Shown: positions 1 to 11,618 of the stretch, piece by piece
Numbering within the stretch: position 1 is the stretch's first letter
How the letters are laid out: each line of letters begins with the position of its first letter
Assembly: GCA_902806595.1 (NCBI GenBank)
Contig: CADCXC010000004.1
Coordinates: 1,240,001-1,304,000, forward strand
Origin: Pyrenopolyporus hunteri
Taxonomy: Eukaryota > Ascomycota > Sordariomycetes > Xylariales > Hypoxylaceae
DNA: 64,000 nucleotides
Reading direction: 5' to 3'
Position numbers and translations under genes: made by a program
The notes under the pieces: model-generated
Database searches by the model: none
Told to the model about the DNA's origin: nothing
Seen by the model: the letters and a program-made list of their open reading frames with translations, nothing else

Positions 1-2404
1 CTCCATCGCCACCCCCACCCCCCCCTCTCCCCATCAACAGCCCCGGCCCCTCCGCCCTCAGCGCCGCGAAACTGCTGCGCGCCGTGTTATAGCTCGGCGC
101 GGACGCCGACGCCGCACTCGAGTCGCTGCTCCCCAGACGCCCGCCCTCGTCCGCCGCGGCCGCGAGCGCCGTCGCGGATACGCTTAGCCCAGCCCCGGTC
201 CGGCGCGCGGTCGAGCGCGAGGAACCCGGCCGGCTTGCGATGAGGTTGCTGCGGTTCGACTCGGAGACGTTGCTCTCGGTGCGCGCGTCCTCGTCCGCGG
301 GGTAAGGCCCCGAGAATCTATTCGCTTTCCCGGGGCGCCTGCTCGGCGTGTTGCTGCTGCTGTTGTTCTGCTTGTGGTGGCTCGTGAGCAGCGCGTCCAC
401 GGCCTCGACGTCGGACATCCAGTCCTGGACCTCGGGGTCGGTGGTGGCGTTCCGGGGGCGCGGGTCCTCGGGACTCGGGGTGGCGGAGGACCGGCTGGGC
501 GGCGGGAACGAGAACGAGGGCCCGCCGGCGTCCTTCTCGTGCGTCGGCGTTAGAAACGGGTCTGAGTCGTTGCGGGGCGCGGTGTCGTCCCGCACCGGGC
601 TCAGCGGCTCGCTCGTGATGTCGCCGTCGTGCAGCGACCCGTCCTCGTCTGCTTCGATGATCGGGTGGATCACGCTCGACGGCGGGTCGTATGTGTTGCG
701 CCGCGGGAGCGGCTTGCGGGGTGCGGGCGCGCCGCCGAACCACCATGAATGCGGCTGCTGCTGTCCGTTGTCGAGGCCCCCGTGGCCCACCTGCAGGCTC
801 TGGTACCCCAGGGACCGGCTCCCGCGTAGGTATGGGTCGGCGCCGCCCGTGTACCAGACCCCGCCCGAGTGGTCTTGCTCTATCATCTCGTCATCGGGGG
901 GCAGGAAGCGAGTTACGTCCTGAGCGAGGGCACGAATGGCAGAGTCTCGGATGGTGCGCCTGTGACGTTGGCGGCGGCGGTATATGAGGGCTAGGGAGAC
1001 ACCTATGATGATGGCTAGAAAACCGAGGCCTAGTCCTAATCCTAGCCCTAGACGTTTGCCCACATCACTATCATTGCTTGAGTTGCCATAAGGATCTGTC
1101 TCGGTGAATTCTGGGTTGGCGTAGTCATCTGACCAACTCATTGAGGTAAGATTGAGAAACATGGGCACCTCGTTGCCGCCGGAAGCTTGTCTCTTAGTAG
1201 TGGCTCCGGCCGAAGATATACTGTAGCCTCCGTAAACCATCATAATGTTTCCGGGGAGTAGTGCTGCACCGTGGCCGTAAATTCCCGGGCCCGATGGTTG
1301 TCTGTCCGGCACCGACCAATGCCAGTCCCCATTACCGCCGTAATTGGACCCGATGTTAAGAATAGCAAGCTGCGGTGTAGCAGCCTGAGTCAAGTCGCCA
1401 ACCCAGCCGCCGAAGATGACCAAAGAAGTTCCATCCTCACTGAGAACTGCAGTGTGGCCAGATCGACTGTCTATGTTGTCTATGTTGGCACTTTTCACAG
1501 CTAGTTCCGTATTGCCAGAGTTTGCGCTCCCTATGCCGATGTTGGAAATAAAACTCCAGCTCTCCTCCGGCAAGCTCCAAATCGCGACTGTGCTCATGTT
1601 GATGAAGGCGTATTGCGTGTGGCCACCTAGCAGGACGTAATTGACTTGTTGAGTCACTATACCTGAGCGATTGGAAATCGACGGAGACAAGCCGGAGAAG
1701 GTGAACCCGGCCTCTGGTACTGGGGGCCCTTTACTAGAAACCGGACCGACGGTAAACTTGCCCGTTCCGGCTTCCGATGGCGCGATCTTGATCATCTGGT
1801 TTGAGTAAGTGGCTTTGGATTGCGCCGATCCTTCATTGGATGTCGTGTTGGGGCACATTCCTCCGTAAACATAAGTGCTCGCCGGTGACAGCTGAGGCTC
1901 CAGCGTGTTTGAGAAGCTAAAACCGCTACCTAGGAAGCTTGGTCCTACTTGGACGTCGGCTGCTTCGGTATCTAACGTCGTGCTAGCTTGCATCCAAGTC
2001 GACGATGCGTCATCGTTAGGGGATGGGTTGAACGTCCATATTTCGGAACTCTCCGGCGAAGAACAATCGCCGGCGTAGACGATAAGTGATCCATTGTCTG
2101 CAAGCGACGGGATGAATGCCGTGTTATTCGAATCGCGGAACGGTACATCTGATGACAAGACTTGAGGTGACAGAGATGAAGCTCGAAGTGTACTTGAGAA
2201 GTTGAGCGCTAATAGGTTAACCCGATCGCCCAGTGGCGTGAAAATATATGCGACATCCACCGTCGCATTGTCTTGGGCCGGCGCAGGTTTCGACTCTGGA
2301 ATGAAGATACTCGTGGGGATATATGGTAGTGTCTGCGCGGCGCCAATTATCGAGAACTGCGCCCAGGTCGTAATAAGTACCAAGATTCGGATACCTGCTG
2401 CCAT
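1..2404 (-). CDS. Kelch-repeat single-pass membrane protein, partial (3' end beyond the left edge)
   Basis: One uninterrupted reading frame runs from an ATG at 2404 to the left edge, so the C-terminus is missing (about 801 codons visible). An upstream in-frame ATG lies at 2446, but the 2404 start is preferred because it gives a clean signal peptide (MAAGIRILVLITTWAQF, cleaved near residue 25). The ectodomain, residues about 30-440, has beta-propeller blades ending in GG motifs: VYGGMC, VLLGGHT, VIFGGWV and VYGGYS. A Gly/Leu-alternating stretch leads into one membrane helix at about 450-472, followed by RRRQRHRR as a stop-transfer signal. The cytosolic tail is long, Ser/Pro-rich, disordered and encoded by very GC-rich DNA (1-950). 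Fungal kelch proteins of this layout are usually cell-surface proteins. Ligand and role are not known to me. Confidence 0.8.
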   Translation of the reverse strand, partial: MAAGIRILVLITTWAQFSIIGAAQTLPYIPTSIFIPESKPAPAQDNATVDVAYIFTPLGDRVNLLALNFSSTLRASSLSPQVLSSDVPFRDSNNTAFIPSLADNGSLIVYAGDCSSPESSEIWTFNPSPNDDASSTWMQASTTLDTEAADVQVGPSFLGSGFSFSNTLEPQLSPASTYVYGGMCPNTTSNEGSAQSKATYSNQMIKIAPSEAGTGKFTVGPVSSKGPPVPEAGFTFSGLSPSISNRSGIVTQQVNYVLLGGHTQYAFINMSTVAIWSLPEESWSFISNIGIGSANSGNTELAVKSANIDNIDSRSGHTAVLSEDGTSLVIFGGWVGDLTQAATPQLAILNIGSNYGGNGDWHWSVPDRQPSGPGIYGHGAALLPGNIMMVYGGYSISSAGATTKRQASGGNEVPMFLNLTSMSWSDDYANPEFTETDPYGNSSNDSDVGKRLGLGLGLGLGFLAIIIGVSLALIYRRRQRHRRTIRDSAIRALAQDVTRFLPPDDEMIEQDHSGGVWYTGGADPYLRGSRSLGYQSLQVGHGGLDNGQQQPHSWWFGGAPAPRKPLPRRNTYDPPSSVIHPIIEADEDGSLHDGDITSEPLSPVRDDTAPRNDSDPFLTPTHEKDAGGPSFSFPPPSRSSATPSPEDPRPRNATTDPEVQDWMSDVEAVDALLTSHHKQNNSSSNTPSRRPGKANRFSGPYPADEDARTESNVSESNRSNLIASRPGSSRSTARRTGAGLSVSATALAAAADEGGRLGSSDSSAASASAPSYNTARSSFAALRAEGPGLLMGRGGGGGGDG

Positions 2405-3475
2405 CCGAGTCGTCCTCAATATACAACCAGCAAACATCGGCACCATCCCGAAGGAATAATTCATCGCTCGACCCAGCTGAACCCTGTAGGAAGCATCGTC
2501 TATCCACCCGCGCCCAGTCGCATCCAGAGAGAGGCCTATGAGCAGCGAATTGGGAGGATACAGCTTGGCGTGTAACTATATTAAACGACCCCACAAGACT
2601 CGGTCGTCAGTTTTGCGTAGATTTCGTGTTGAGACAGCTAGGCAGGGCTTGACTCGATGATTGAGAGATGACTCGTCTCAAGCGGCAGGGTCAACTAAAG
2701 AGCACGGAGCAACGTAGGGTCTTGTTTTTGGCCTACCGGTTTACTCTGCAGTCTGTGAGACATATGGCCCAGATTATTGTGGGGGATTGCTTAGCACGAC
2801 ATCGACGGCTTGTGATACAAACAAGACGCTGACGCTATTGGGGGCCGGAGGATATGGCGGGAGTTGATCGATAGAATACGATGTCACCACTTATCGTGTA
2901 GGATATGATAACAATACTCAAATAGACTCCAATAATTCATGTATCTATACAGGGCAACACTCACTCCAAACCAGAACTTTTCTCATCTTTTCCCTTACTT
3001 TTTCCTGCTTCTTGTTGGTCAGCTGTCCAACTCAAGGTAACATGGGTGTGCTGATGTTTGGAGGGGTGTAAGTCGGTTGGCATGGCAACGTCGCCAAAAA
3101 GAAATCAATATAACGGAATATTCCGCCAAAGCCCACCCAAGGTCAGCGCCGTCCGGCACCTTCAACCCCACCCCGCTACCTCATGGGGATTGATTGTCTT
3201 GCGTGAGATCAGCACGATTCGCAATTCATACCGAGCCAGTACACAGTATCACCAGAATAAGATTATCGCTCGACCAGAACACACGAACGTGTCTGGCACT
3301 ATCTCACTTATTAGCAGTAAAAAGATGTCGAAAGCCATCCATGTGTCCCGTCTCGATAATACAAAAGTACACCGATACATCTTAAAATCTAACAACCACC
3401 TAGAACGAGAATGCTGTGACCAAATGCTACCCAAACCCTTAACTCTCCGCCCCCCTGAGCTGGCTTCACCTCAGG
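2405..3475. other. Intergenic region, 5' of the kelch gene and 3' of the coiled-coil gene
   Basis: About 1.1 kb with no supportable gene. It should contain the promoter of the minus-strand kelch gene. Only short ORFs lacking coding character are present. Confidence 0.6.
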
Positions 3476-5251
3476 TTAAGGGCACCTGGCAACGTTGTCC
3501 AGGAAGGCGAAGTCTCTCAAGTCTAGCTGTCCTCTGTCACCCAGCGCCACGATGACACTCCGGATTCTTTCGATACCGCTCTTCGCAGCGAGCAGCGTCT
3601 CGGATCGGTTTTGGAACCTCTTGAGCTGAGCCTCGGACATCGCATAGCCCGACTCGGTCTGCGTGACGCCCGCGGGGACCTGGACCTGCTCCCTTCGCGT
3701 CGTCTCCTTGTACAGCTCCAGCTCTGCCTGCAGCTTGTTCCTGGCTTCGGTCGTCCGCTCCCACCCGGCGCGGGCCTCGTCTCTTTCCTTCTCGCTCGTC
3801 GCCATCCTCGTCGCGATGTTTTGGCCATCCGCGCCTTGGTTCTGCTCGTAGATCGTGGTGATGTGGCGCAGCCTCTTCATTTCGTCGGCTTGCGCCTCGT
3901 TCGCCTGCTTCAGCCTGACGTTCTCCTGGGTGAGATCGCTGATCTTGACAGTCATTTCGTTGTTCGCCCTTTCTATTCCCTGGTGCCTCTTATCCCAGGC
4001 CGACGTATAGGTTGAAATGGTAGGCGCGGGTATCGTGACCACGGTCGGTCGCTTCTCCAGCTCCTTGGTGTACTCCGTGTTGGGGCGGTCCGAGAAAGCC
4101 GGAAGGACGAACAAGGGCGCGTGCGAACCACCGCCCTTCAGTCGGTAGAACCTGGTCTGGAGGTCGACGTGGGTGATGCCCCGGAGGAGCTCTTGATCTG
4201 GTTGAGCCAATAGTTCGTCTCTTCGGAGCACGTCTCCAACCACGTTTTGTTTCATCCACGTGCGGTCCTGGGTATTTGACCATCCCTCCTTCTTGTCCAG
4301 CATCTGATGGATAAAGGTAAAAACATCCTCTCCGGCGTTAGCTAGTACCCAGCGATCTTGCGGGAACACCAACTCTCTGCCGGATCGCGCATCGGGTCCT
4401 TGTGCGCTCAGGTGCTGGGCCGGAATGACGGCCTCGTTCGCGAGGAGATCTAGCGCGTTGGCGTAAGCGATCTCGAGTTCGTGCATGCGGGCTGTGAGAT
4501 GTTGCGTGTGCAGGAGCCACTGTCCGATCAACGTTTCCTTCACATTATCTATATCCGGGTGCACTGCTACCTTCTCGTGCTCAGTAGGGATAATCGCCAG
4601 CAGTCCACCCATAGCCGAATATTCGTGATCGAGTCTCTCGAGGCACTCGTTGGCGTGCATGAGCAACGTCATGTGAGTTTGAAACGGGCGGACCACCTGC
4701 CCTCCGTTTTCTTCGATCAGCTCGATAGGGCACTCGTCCAACGGGCAGTGGAATATCACGCCGGATTCGTCGTTGTTACGTTTTATCAGGTTCACCAAAC
4801 TATTGAGCGGCTTCCGGTGTGCCGTATCGATGTTGTCGTAGGGGACTCGTAGGTTGTTTAGCCAGTCGTAAGCCTCATGCCTCGCGAACGTATTGTGATC
4901 GCCCGTTGTTAGGCCAGTTTTAGGCTGGTTTTCATTGTCGACTTCCGCCGCTATTGAATTTGGCGCGAGGGTGGATATCAAATATGTTAGAGACTGAGCA
5001 TGCTGCTTCAGAGCTTCTAGAGTCGGCGGCCGGCCAGGAGTAGAGAGGTAACCGCAGTTGACGTGGTTGAGCATTTTAGGATTCGTCGGCGGGTTTTCAT
5101 GATGGTGATTAGAGAAGTACGGCTTCGCCCAGTGGGTAGCCTTGACGTATCCCTCCATGCCATCATAGACATCTTTCATCTGTTCGTCGGCCATCTTAGC
5201 AGCAGTTTCGCTCAGAGCACCTTTTTGCGAGTACGGATACGGTGATAGCAA
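3476..5251 (-). CDS. Unrecognised coiled-coil protein with a Cys/His cluster, 591 aa
   Basis: This is a single-exon ORF from an ATG at 5251; a second in-frame ATG at residue 20 (MADEQMKDV) is an equally possible start. I do not recognise a family. Visible features are a Cys/His cluster reminiscent of a degenerate C2H2 finger (C169, C174, H193, H199, C203) and a strongly hydrophilic C-terminal third with heptad-like spacing. That third has two coiled-coil stretches, about residues 440-490 and 500-545, rich in Glu, Lys, Arg and Gln. No signal peptide or membrane helix is seen. The length, absence of internal stops and low codon-shadow coherence in other frames support a real gene. Function is unknown; a structural or scaffolding role is only a guess from the coiled coils. 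Confidence 0.65.
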   Translation of the reverse strand: MLSPYPYSQKGALSETAAKMADEQMKDVYDGMEGYVKATHWAKPYFSNHHHENPPTNPKMLNHVNCGYLSTPGRPPTLEALKQHAQSLTYLISTLAPNSIAAEVDNENQPKTGLTTGDHNTFARHEAYDWLNNLRVPYDNIDTAHRKPLNSLVNLIKRNNDESGVIFHCPLDECPIELIEENGGQVVRPFQTHMTLLMHANECLERLDHEYSAMGGLLAIIPTEHEKVAVHPDIDNVKETLIGQWLLHTQHLTARMHELEIAYANALDLLANEAVIPAQHLSAQGPDARSGRELVFPQDRWVLANAGEDVFTFIHQMLDKKEGWSNTQDRTWMKQNVVGDVLRRDELLAQPDQELLRGITHVDLQTRFYRLKGGGSHAPLFVLPAFSDRPNTEYTKELEKRPTVVTIPAPTISTYTSAWDKRHQGIERANNEMTVKISDLTQENVRLKQANEAQADEMKRLRHITTIYEQNQGADGQNIATRMATSEKERDEARAGWERTTEARNKLQAELELYKETTRREQVQVPAGVTQTESGYAMSEAQLKRFQNRSETLLAAKSGIERIRSVIVALGDRGQLDLRDFAFLDNVARCP

Positions 5252-7769
5252 CGCTCGCTCTGACGATATGGATATCTATTGAGAGGGATAGGGGGATGAG
5301 AAGGAAAGAAAGAGCTGACAATTATGGGAGCCATTCTAGATGAAGCTTGAATAAGAAGAAAGAAAGGTCTACCTGGACCCGGAATGTCTAGACAATCTAT
5401 TGAGCTATTCTACATTCCAGTGCCATGATAACGGTATAAGGTCATGCCAAACAATGAAAACGGCATGAAAGCCCATTACGGCGGGCAATTTTGCAAATGG
5501 ATTTTTTGGAGTACCACGAAAACGAGAAAGCACCGTGTAGATGGTCATCGATCTTGATAGAAGAGCTCAATATCTCGGGTTAAGAAATGAGTCTGCTTAT
5601 AGACGTTTGTTACATAGGTCGATTAGCTTATTAAAAGGGGAACGTGTTGCCTTGCCATTTAGAACATCCTAAAAGCTAATGGAGACGATGCGAGTCTTCT
5701 CTGTGCGCTTCCTACTATGTCCGGATTCGGCTACCTCTATGGGAGTAGGTATGGAATGAATGGACCTTGAACATACCTAGTATCTACGTAGTTTATGTGA
5801 ACTAAAAAAAACCGTATCTTTAATGTATATATTTCGGTTGTCTCATTTTGCATCAACGAAGGAGAGGATGCTTCGATTCTAATCATGTCTCTAGAAGCTG
5901 AACTTAGCTGTATGGCTTCGGAATAAGCAGATCTGCTGCAGAGTCTTGGCGGCATTTTCGTCTCTACGTGCATCGAAAAGAGATATGACACCACAAATTA
6001 ACGTGTGCACCCAATTACGTAGGTCCACCGAGTAAAAGTTGACGACGTAAGAGATATGTAAACCACATCAACTAGAGTGTAACAAACTCTTCCTATTACC
6101 ATCGGGAATGTTGACGGGACTGTGCAGCAAATATGTGTTTTCTGTTGGACGAGAAGGACCTAACTGCGTTCGCTATACGGTGACGGGTCGTAATCTCGTC
6201 TCTGCATGCCGAGGGACGCCACACCGCAGCGTATTCCTGATAAGGGTATATGAGGATGGCTCGAGTAAATTATGCACAAGCCATGGTCACTCGGAAGGGA
6301 TACCGTGCATAAATCTAATCACAATGAATAATATACCACCTTAGGGGTCTATCTAGAACCCGGCTTGTGACACTGTGGCTACATTTATCATGAGACAAAA
6401 AGTCAACGACAGCGCCTACGACAACGACGGTGTTCGTCGGGAGCCTGGTGCCATATTACTGTGGCTAGCTTATATTCTTCTTGTGATACTTACTTACATC
6501 CATGCGTGTAAGACGTAGTACTATGCGAGTGCGGATGCACCGACATGCTATGGTAATGTCTAGGTAGTAGTACTCGAGCGGGATCGCGCGGATCCATTCG
6601 TCGCGAAAGCTCGTAGCTAAGAATGGAATGGCCCACGAGCGCTTGCTAGCTGGAACATTTCCATTAGCGGGAAAGCTTGGTAGGGATAGCGAGGCTATTG
6701 TAGGCCTCGAACGTGAACGAACATCTAATAGTTTCGAATTAAGCAGCCGATAGTCTGATGTCATTGACTGATCGAGCGAGCTAATGAACTAAGAAGCCAA
6801 GATGACGAGACTTGTTTACCTTCGCGATCATCGAGTTTCCGCATCGTGCTGTTTTCGTCTTTTATTCTTCGTCCAGAGCCCCGATGATCCCCTTTTCCTT
6901 TCACGATGCCATCGACGCTATCAAGATGCCCAATTAGGGTGCCTAGACTCTTCAGCCACCCCCCGAGTTCGACGTTCGGTAGTTACCGACTGCCTATGTG
7001 AGTTTAATCGGGAGGAATCAGCGGCCTTCAAAACAAAGGGAGAAGACCCTGAAGGTTAGAGCTATGGGAAAGTTCCAAGGTTGAGCAGATCGTGGATCAG
7101 CTAAACAAGGATCTTTCGCGAATCACTGTCATCATTTCCCCACTCGTTGCAACCTTCCCTGACATCCCAGTCCCCAGTCAGAAGCTTGGGACGATCTATA
7201 AATGTATATTTGTATACAAACCAACCTGATTACAAGGTGGGCTCCGAATCCTGAAAAAATCCTGGAAACCTCAAACAAGTATTAGATTTAGAGTCTAGAC
7301 GACATTCCTATGTCGTTGCGATCTAGATCAGAAAATTGCGTTTGTAGACTATAACAACATACCTCTCCTATTCAACACTCGTCTTCGCCCAACTTTTCCT
7401 ACCCAATTGCTTTCCTTTGATGAAGGTGACATATACCTGGTATTTGGATCTACAAAACGAACGACGATCGCCAACCGTTTGCTTGGGGTCGATAGTTTCC
7501 TCTTTAATCCGAGTTACACGTAGCCGCCTACGTCGTCTATAATATTTTCCTTTTATTGATTTTTAAGTTTTTGTTCTCCCCTTGCTTCTACTTTATGGGC
7601 CTCTCACTGCCGTAAAATTTGCGGCTGGCGTGGTCGATTACATAGGTAGCTAGCAGCGACATTGGGCTTCCTTTCAACCCCTACCCGAAGCTCGTTAAGC
7701 GCTGTTTTCTTTTAAATCGTTGGAGCTATCACCGCTTATATCCAATTATAGGCGGTGACGACAGCTAGG
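5252..7769. other. 2.5-kb intergenic region without recognisable genes
   Basis: No long ORF and no RNA gene signature found. It presumably holds the promoter and leader of the downstream DUF221 gene, which starts at 7770, and upstream sequences of the minus-strand coiled-coil gene. The short ORFs (about 60-100 codons) show no domain or codon signature. Confidence 0.55.
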
Positions 7770-10632
7770 ATGAGCAATCAAGGGGCGGCAACCAACACCC
7801 CGCCAGCTTCGGCTGCTTGTAAGATTTTAAAGCCAATCTTATTTCAAGCGCTCATTAGAAATTGCTGACACCCTCAAACAGCCCTCTACCTTACTTTGGC
7901 GCCTGTTGCTTTAAGTGCTGCCGTCTATTTCTCTATCTTCCTGGTTCTACGAAAGAGCCAAAGGCGTTACTATGCTCCACGAACCTATCTAGGGAGTCTT
8001 CGCACAAGGTGAGTTAGAAACTTCGTAACAGAAAAAAGAAATTATCATCTTTGTGTATATGTTAGCATACTCACATCGTGTATCTTGCTAGCGAGCGATC
8101 ACCAGCTCTCCCCGACGGCTTATTTAATTGGATAGGGGCGTTTTGGAAGATCCCCGATATTCATTCGCTACAGCATCAATCTCTCGATGCGTATTTCTTC
8201 CTCCGATTCCTACGTATTCTAGTCGTCGTCTGCTTTGTAGGATGCTGTCTGCTATGGCCGGTCCTCTTCCCCGTGAACGCCACGGGGAGCGGTTCGGCCA
8301 CGCAGGTAGACGTACTCTCCTACGCTCACGTCGATAAGGACACGCAGTCGAACCGCTACTATGCCCATACGTTTATGGCGTGGATCTTCTACGGATTCGT
8401 CATGTACATGATCTTGCGCGAATCCATATTCTACATTAATCTTCGGCAGGCCTTTCTGCTTTCCCCGTTCTACGCCAATCGTATCTCGTCGCGAACCGTC
8501 CTCTTCATTTCCGTTCCCGATGATTACATGGACGAGGCGAAGCTGCGCAAGGTCTTCGGTGACGCGGTCAAGAACGTTTGGATTAATGGTGATACGGAGA
8601 AGCTCGATGACTTGGTCAAGGAACGCGACAAGGTCGCGATGAAGCTGGAGAAGGCCGAAGTTAAGCTACTCAAGCTCGCCAACGCAGAACGCATCAAGGC
8701 GGCCAAGAAGAGCGGTTCCGAGAAAGGAAGAGCTGAAGCACCGGCGGACGCGGAGTCGGGCAGTTTGGCCGCGCGCTGGGTCCCCGAGAAGAAGCGGCCT
8801 ACGCATCGGCTCGGACTCCTAGGTCTTGTGGGCAAGAAGGTTGATACGATTAATTGGTGCCGGACGGAGCTGGAACGCCTCATCCCGGCTGTTGAGAAAG
8901 CCCAGTATGAATACCGCGCTGGAAAATACTCTAAGATTCCCAGTGTTTTCATCGAGTTCCATCGCCAGGCCGATGCCGAGTCCGCCTTCCAGATCCTAGC
9001 TCACCATCAAGCTCTGCGGATGACCCCCAAGTACATCGGTGTTACACCAGGCGAAGTTGTATGGAGCGCATTGAAGGTATCGTGGTGGCAGAGAATTATT
9101 CGGAGATTCGCAGTGCTTGGCTTCATCAGCGCACTCATTATCTTCTGGGCAATTCCGGTCGCCGTCGTCGGTGCGATTTCGAATATTAGCTACCTTGCCA
9201 ACGAGGTCTTCTTCCTCAGATGGCTTCTGTCCATTCCCGACGTCATCCTGGGATTCATACAGGGATTGTTGCCGTCGGTCGCCATATCAATTCTCATGTC
9301 GCTTGTTCCCGTCATTATGAGGCGTGAGTTCCATCCCCCCTGGATTACCCACTTCGAATTGACTAACGCTTGAATTCAGTCTGCGCCAAACTATCCGGCG
9401 AGCCTTCTCTGTCACGAGTCGAGCTGTTCACGCAAAACGCATACTTCGCATTCCAGCTCATCCAAGTCTTTTTGGTTGCCACAATGAGTTCGTCAGCGGC
9501 GGCCGTCGGAGCGCAAATTGCCCAGAACCCTGGGTCGGTCACTAGCATCCTAGCGGAGAACCTGCCTAAAGCCTCTAATTTCTACATCTCGTACATTATC
9601 GTGCAAGGTCTGGGTATTGCCGCTAGCGTACTCTCTCAGGTCGGCGGCTTCATTATCTTCACGATCATGTACAAGTTCTTGTCAGGCACGCCCCGTGCTC
9701 TTTATACCAAGTGGGCGAATCTGAGCGCTATTTCGTGGGGCAGTGTGTTGCCGGTTTACACGAATATTGCCGTGATCAGTAAGTCTTTTTCGGTCTGTTA
9801 AGTTTTGAGTTAGATGTTGATGATTATATTAGGTATCACATATGCTGCTATCGCCCCATTGGTGCTGGGTTTCGCTACAATTGGTCTCTCGCTATTCTAT
9901 CTTGCCTGGCGCTACAACGTCTTTTTCGTCACGGACACCAACATCGATACCCGAGGTCTAATCTACCCTCGAGCATTGAAGCAGCTCTTCTCCGGCGTCT
10001 ATATTTCGGAGCTGTGCATGATTGGAATTTTTGCTACTTCGGTGGCGATTGGACCTTTGGTTCTCATGGTTGCATTCCTTATTTTCACCATTCTCTTCCA
10101 CGTAACTATCAACAGCGCCCTCAACCCTCTTCTCTACAATCTGCCCCGAACTCTCGGTATCGAGGAAGAAACCAAGTTCGCACATGGGGATGGCCCTGCT
10201 AAGCGGAACGATAGCTATTCGACTGGACAGAACGGCGAGCAGGACGGTATCTCCGACCCTAAGAGGATATCCTCCGCTGACACAGCCGTTGCTGGAAAGA
10301 AGCCGGGATTCCTATCCAAGTTCTTTAAGCCGTGGCAGTATTGCGACTACGAAGAGATGCGCAAGCTCGTGCCCCATGATCGGGTTGACACGGATCACTT
10401 ATATACTGACGAGGTTGAACGCAATGCCTATTTCCCGCCTTCGGTCAGCAGCGCCACACCGCTGCTGTGGATCCCCGAGGACCCCATGGGCATCTCGAAG
10501 CAGGAGGTTCGCGATACCGGCAAGGTCATTCCGATCACTGACGAGGGGTGCGTACTGAATGACAAGAACAAACTGGAATGGGATACCGAAACCGTTCGAC
10601 CTCCTGTCTGGGAGGAAAAGATTTATTATTAA
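7770..10632 (+). CDS. DUF221/CSC1-like (OSCA/TMEM63 family) cation channel, 868 aa
   Basis: Five exons: 7770-7818, 7882-8008, 8092-9323, 9380-9778 and 9833-10632. All introns have GT...AG ends and phases that restore one frame. The N-terminus has a first membrane helix (LYLTLAPVALSAAVYFSIFL) followed by a Y-x-PRTYLGSL motif and PALPDGLFNWIGAF, hallmarks of the RSN1/CSC1 N-terminal transmembrane domain. Next come further helices, a charged cytosolic domain (about 160-310), then the DUF221 core with the family motif ELFTQNAYFAFQ and many helices. The soluble C-terminus ends in WEEKIYY. Known members (yeast Csc1, plant OSCA, animal TMEM63) are osmo- or mechanosensitive Ca2+-permeable channels, while yeast Rsn1 is linked to salt tolerance. 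Which paralogue this is cannot be decided here. Confidence 0.92.
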
Positions 10633-11618
10633 ATTTGACACCAACGCAAGAGGTCTCGGCCTCAAGGAATAATTGGTCGGGCTCTAGTGAAAAAGCATTA
10701 TGCTAGGGATATGATTCTTCTTATACTTATGCCTATTCTATGGCTGCTGTGAAATTGCTTTTGGCGCCGGTCTACGATACCAGATTAGGGTGAAAACTTG
10801 TCTTTTCTTTTTCTTTTTTTCTTTTGGGGGGAGGAGGCGTTCGATATTGGTGTATAGACTGAAGTTGACAAAGGCTTGAGAATAAGGCGGCGGGTGTGCT
10901 GATGGTCTACTATACCCGTCCCATGAAGAGGAAGCCGACTGCGGGTGTATGCTAAATTCGATAAGGGTTCCAATAATGAAAATCGATGAAATACACCCAG
11001 ATACCTAATCATTATGCCTTTTCTTTGACTTTGGCATATTTCAGATGGCGTGCATGTTGTGAGTGCCAGTTGACACTGAACTTTGACGGGAAGAGTATGA
11101 TGTATGTAAAAGAGAAGAAAAGAAGGCTTGTGCAGGTAGCCGCTAATAACTCCAACGGATACCTGCTTAGACGTACATCCTCGGTGTGCTAGGGGACCAG
11201 TACGCTAACCGATGCTTTATGTAAGCCAATATTTCAGGGTGGCTGCTGAAAAGAGTCAAGGCTAGGGCAATTGGGCCAATCAGGACGCGCTATCGCTGTC
11301 TCATGACGTTCCCACCCCAACCTTCCACGGCAATGCCCTTTGGAAACAGTCCAAGTTGTACCACATTGACCTCCTTAGCTCGGACGCCAGTGCACTTCAC
11401 TTACTGTTTGCCTCCTTCCATACATCGGAGCACCCACCTTCTTGTCGAGTAGAGTTGAGTTGCGCAGCCGGTTCCTCCCTCAGATACAACAACCCGGAAC
11501 CACAACAACATTAACACTATTTCATTCCTCGCTGCTCCAAACTGCCTATCTTGCATTTGATTCTTCATTCAATCAAGTCGGGTGTAAGGGGAGTTTATTA
11601 CCCGTTCCAATTCGCAAA
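10633..11618. other. Intergenic region with promoter and leader of the NPC2-like gene
   Basis: About 1 kb with no gene. It includes the DUF221 3' UTR and a T-rich/CT-rich stretch around 10798-10830 ending in a G run. An open frame continues upstream of the NPC2-like ATG from a non-ATG codon at 11442, but the signal peptide places the start at 11619. Confidence 0.55.

Noticed and set aside
348..923. 191-codon plus-strand ORF beginning with a Leu run that looks like a signal peptide
   Set aside because: Antisense to the GC-rich cytosolic tail of the kelch gene; the Leu run is the complement of a Gln/Asn-coding CAG tract.
3058..3555. Plus-strand ORF of 165 codons overlapping the end of the coiled-coil gene
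   Set aside because: No domain, a composition typical of non-coding DNA, and partial antisense overlap with a better-supported gene.
11442..11618. N-terminal extension of the NPC2-like protein
   Set aside because: It lacks an ATG, and would bury the signal peptide that begins at 11619.
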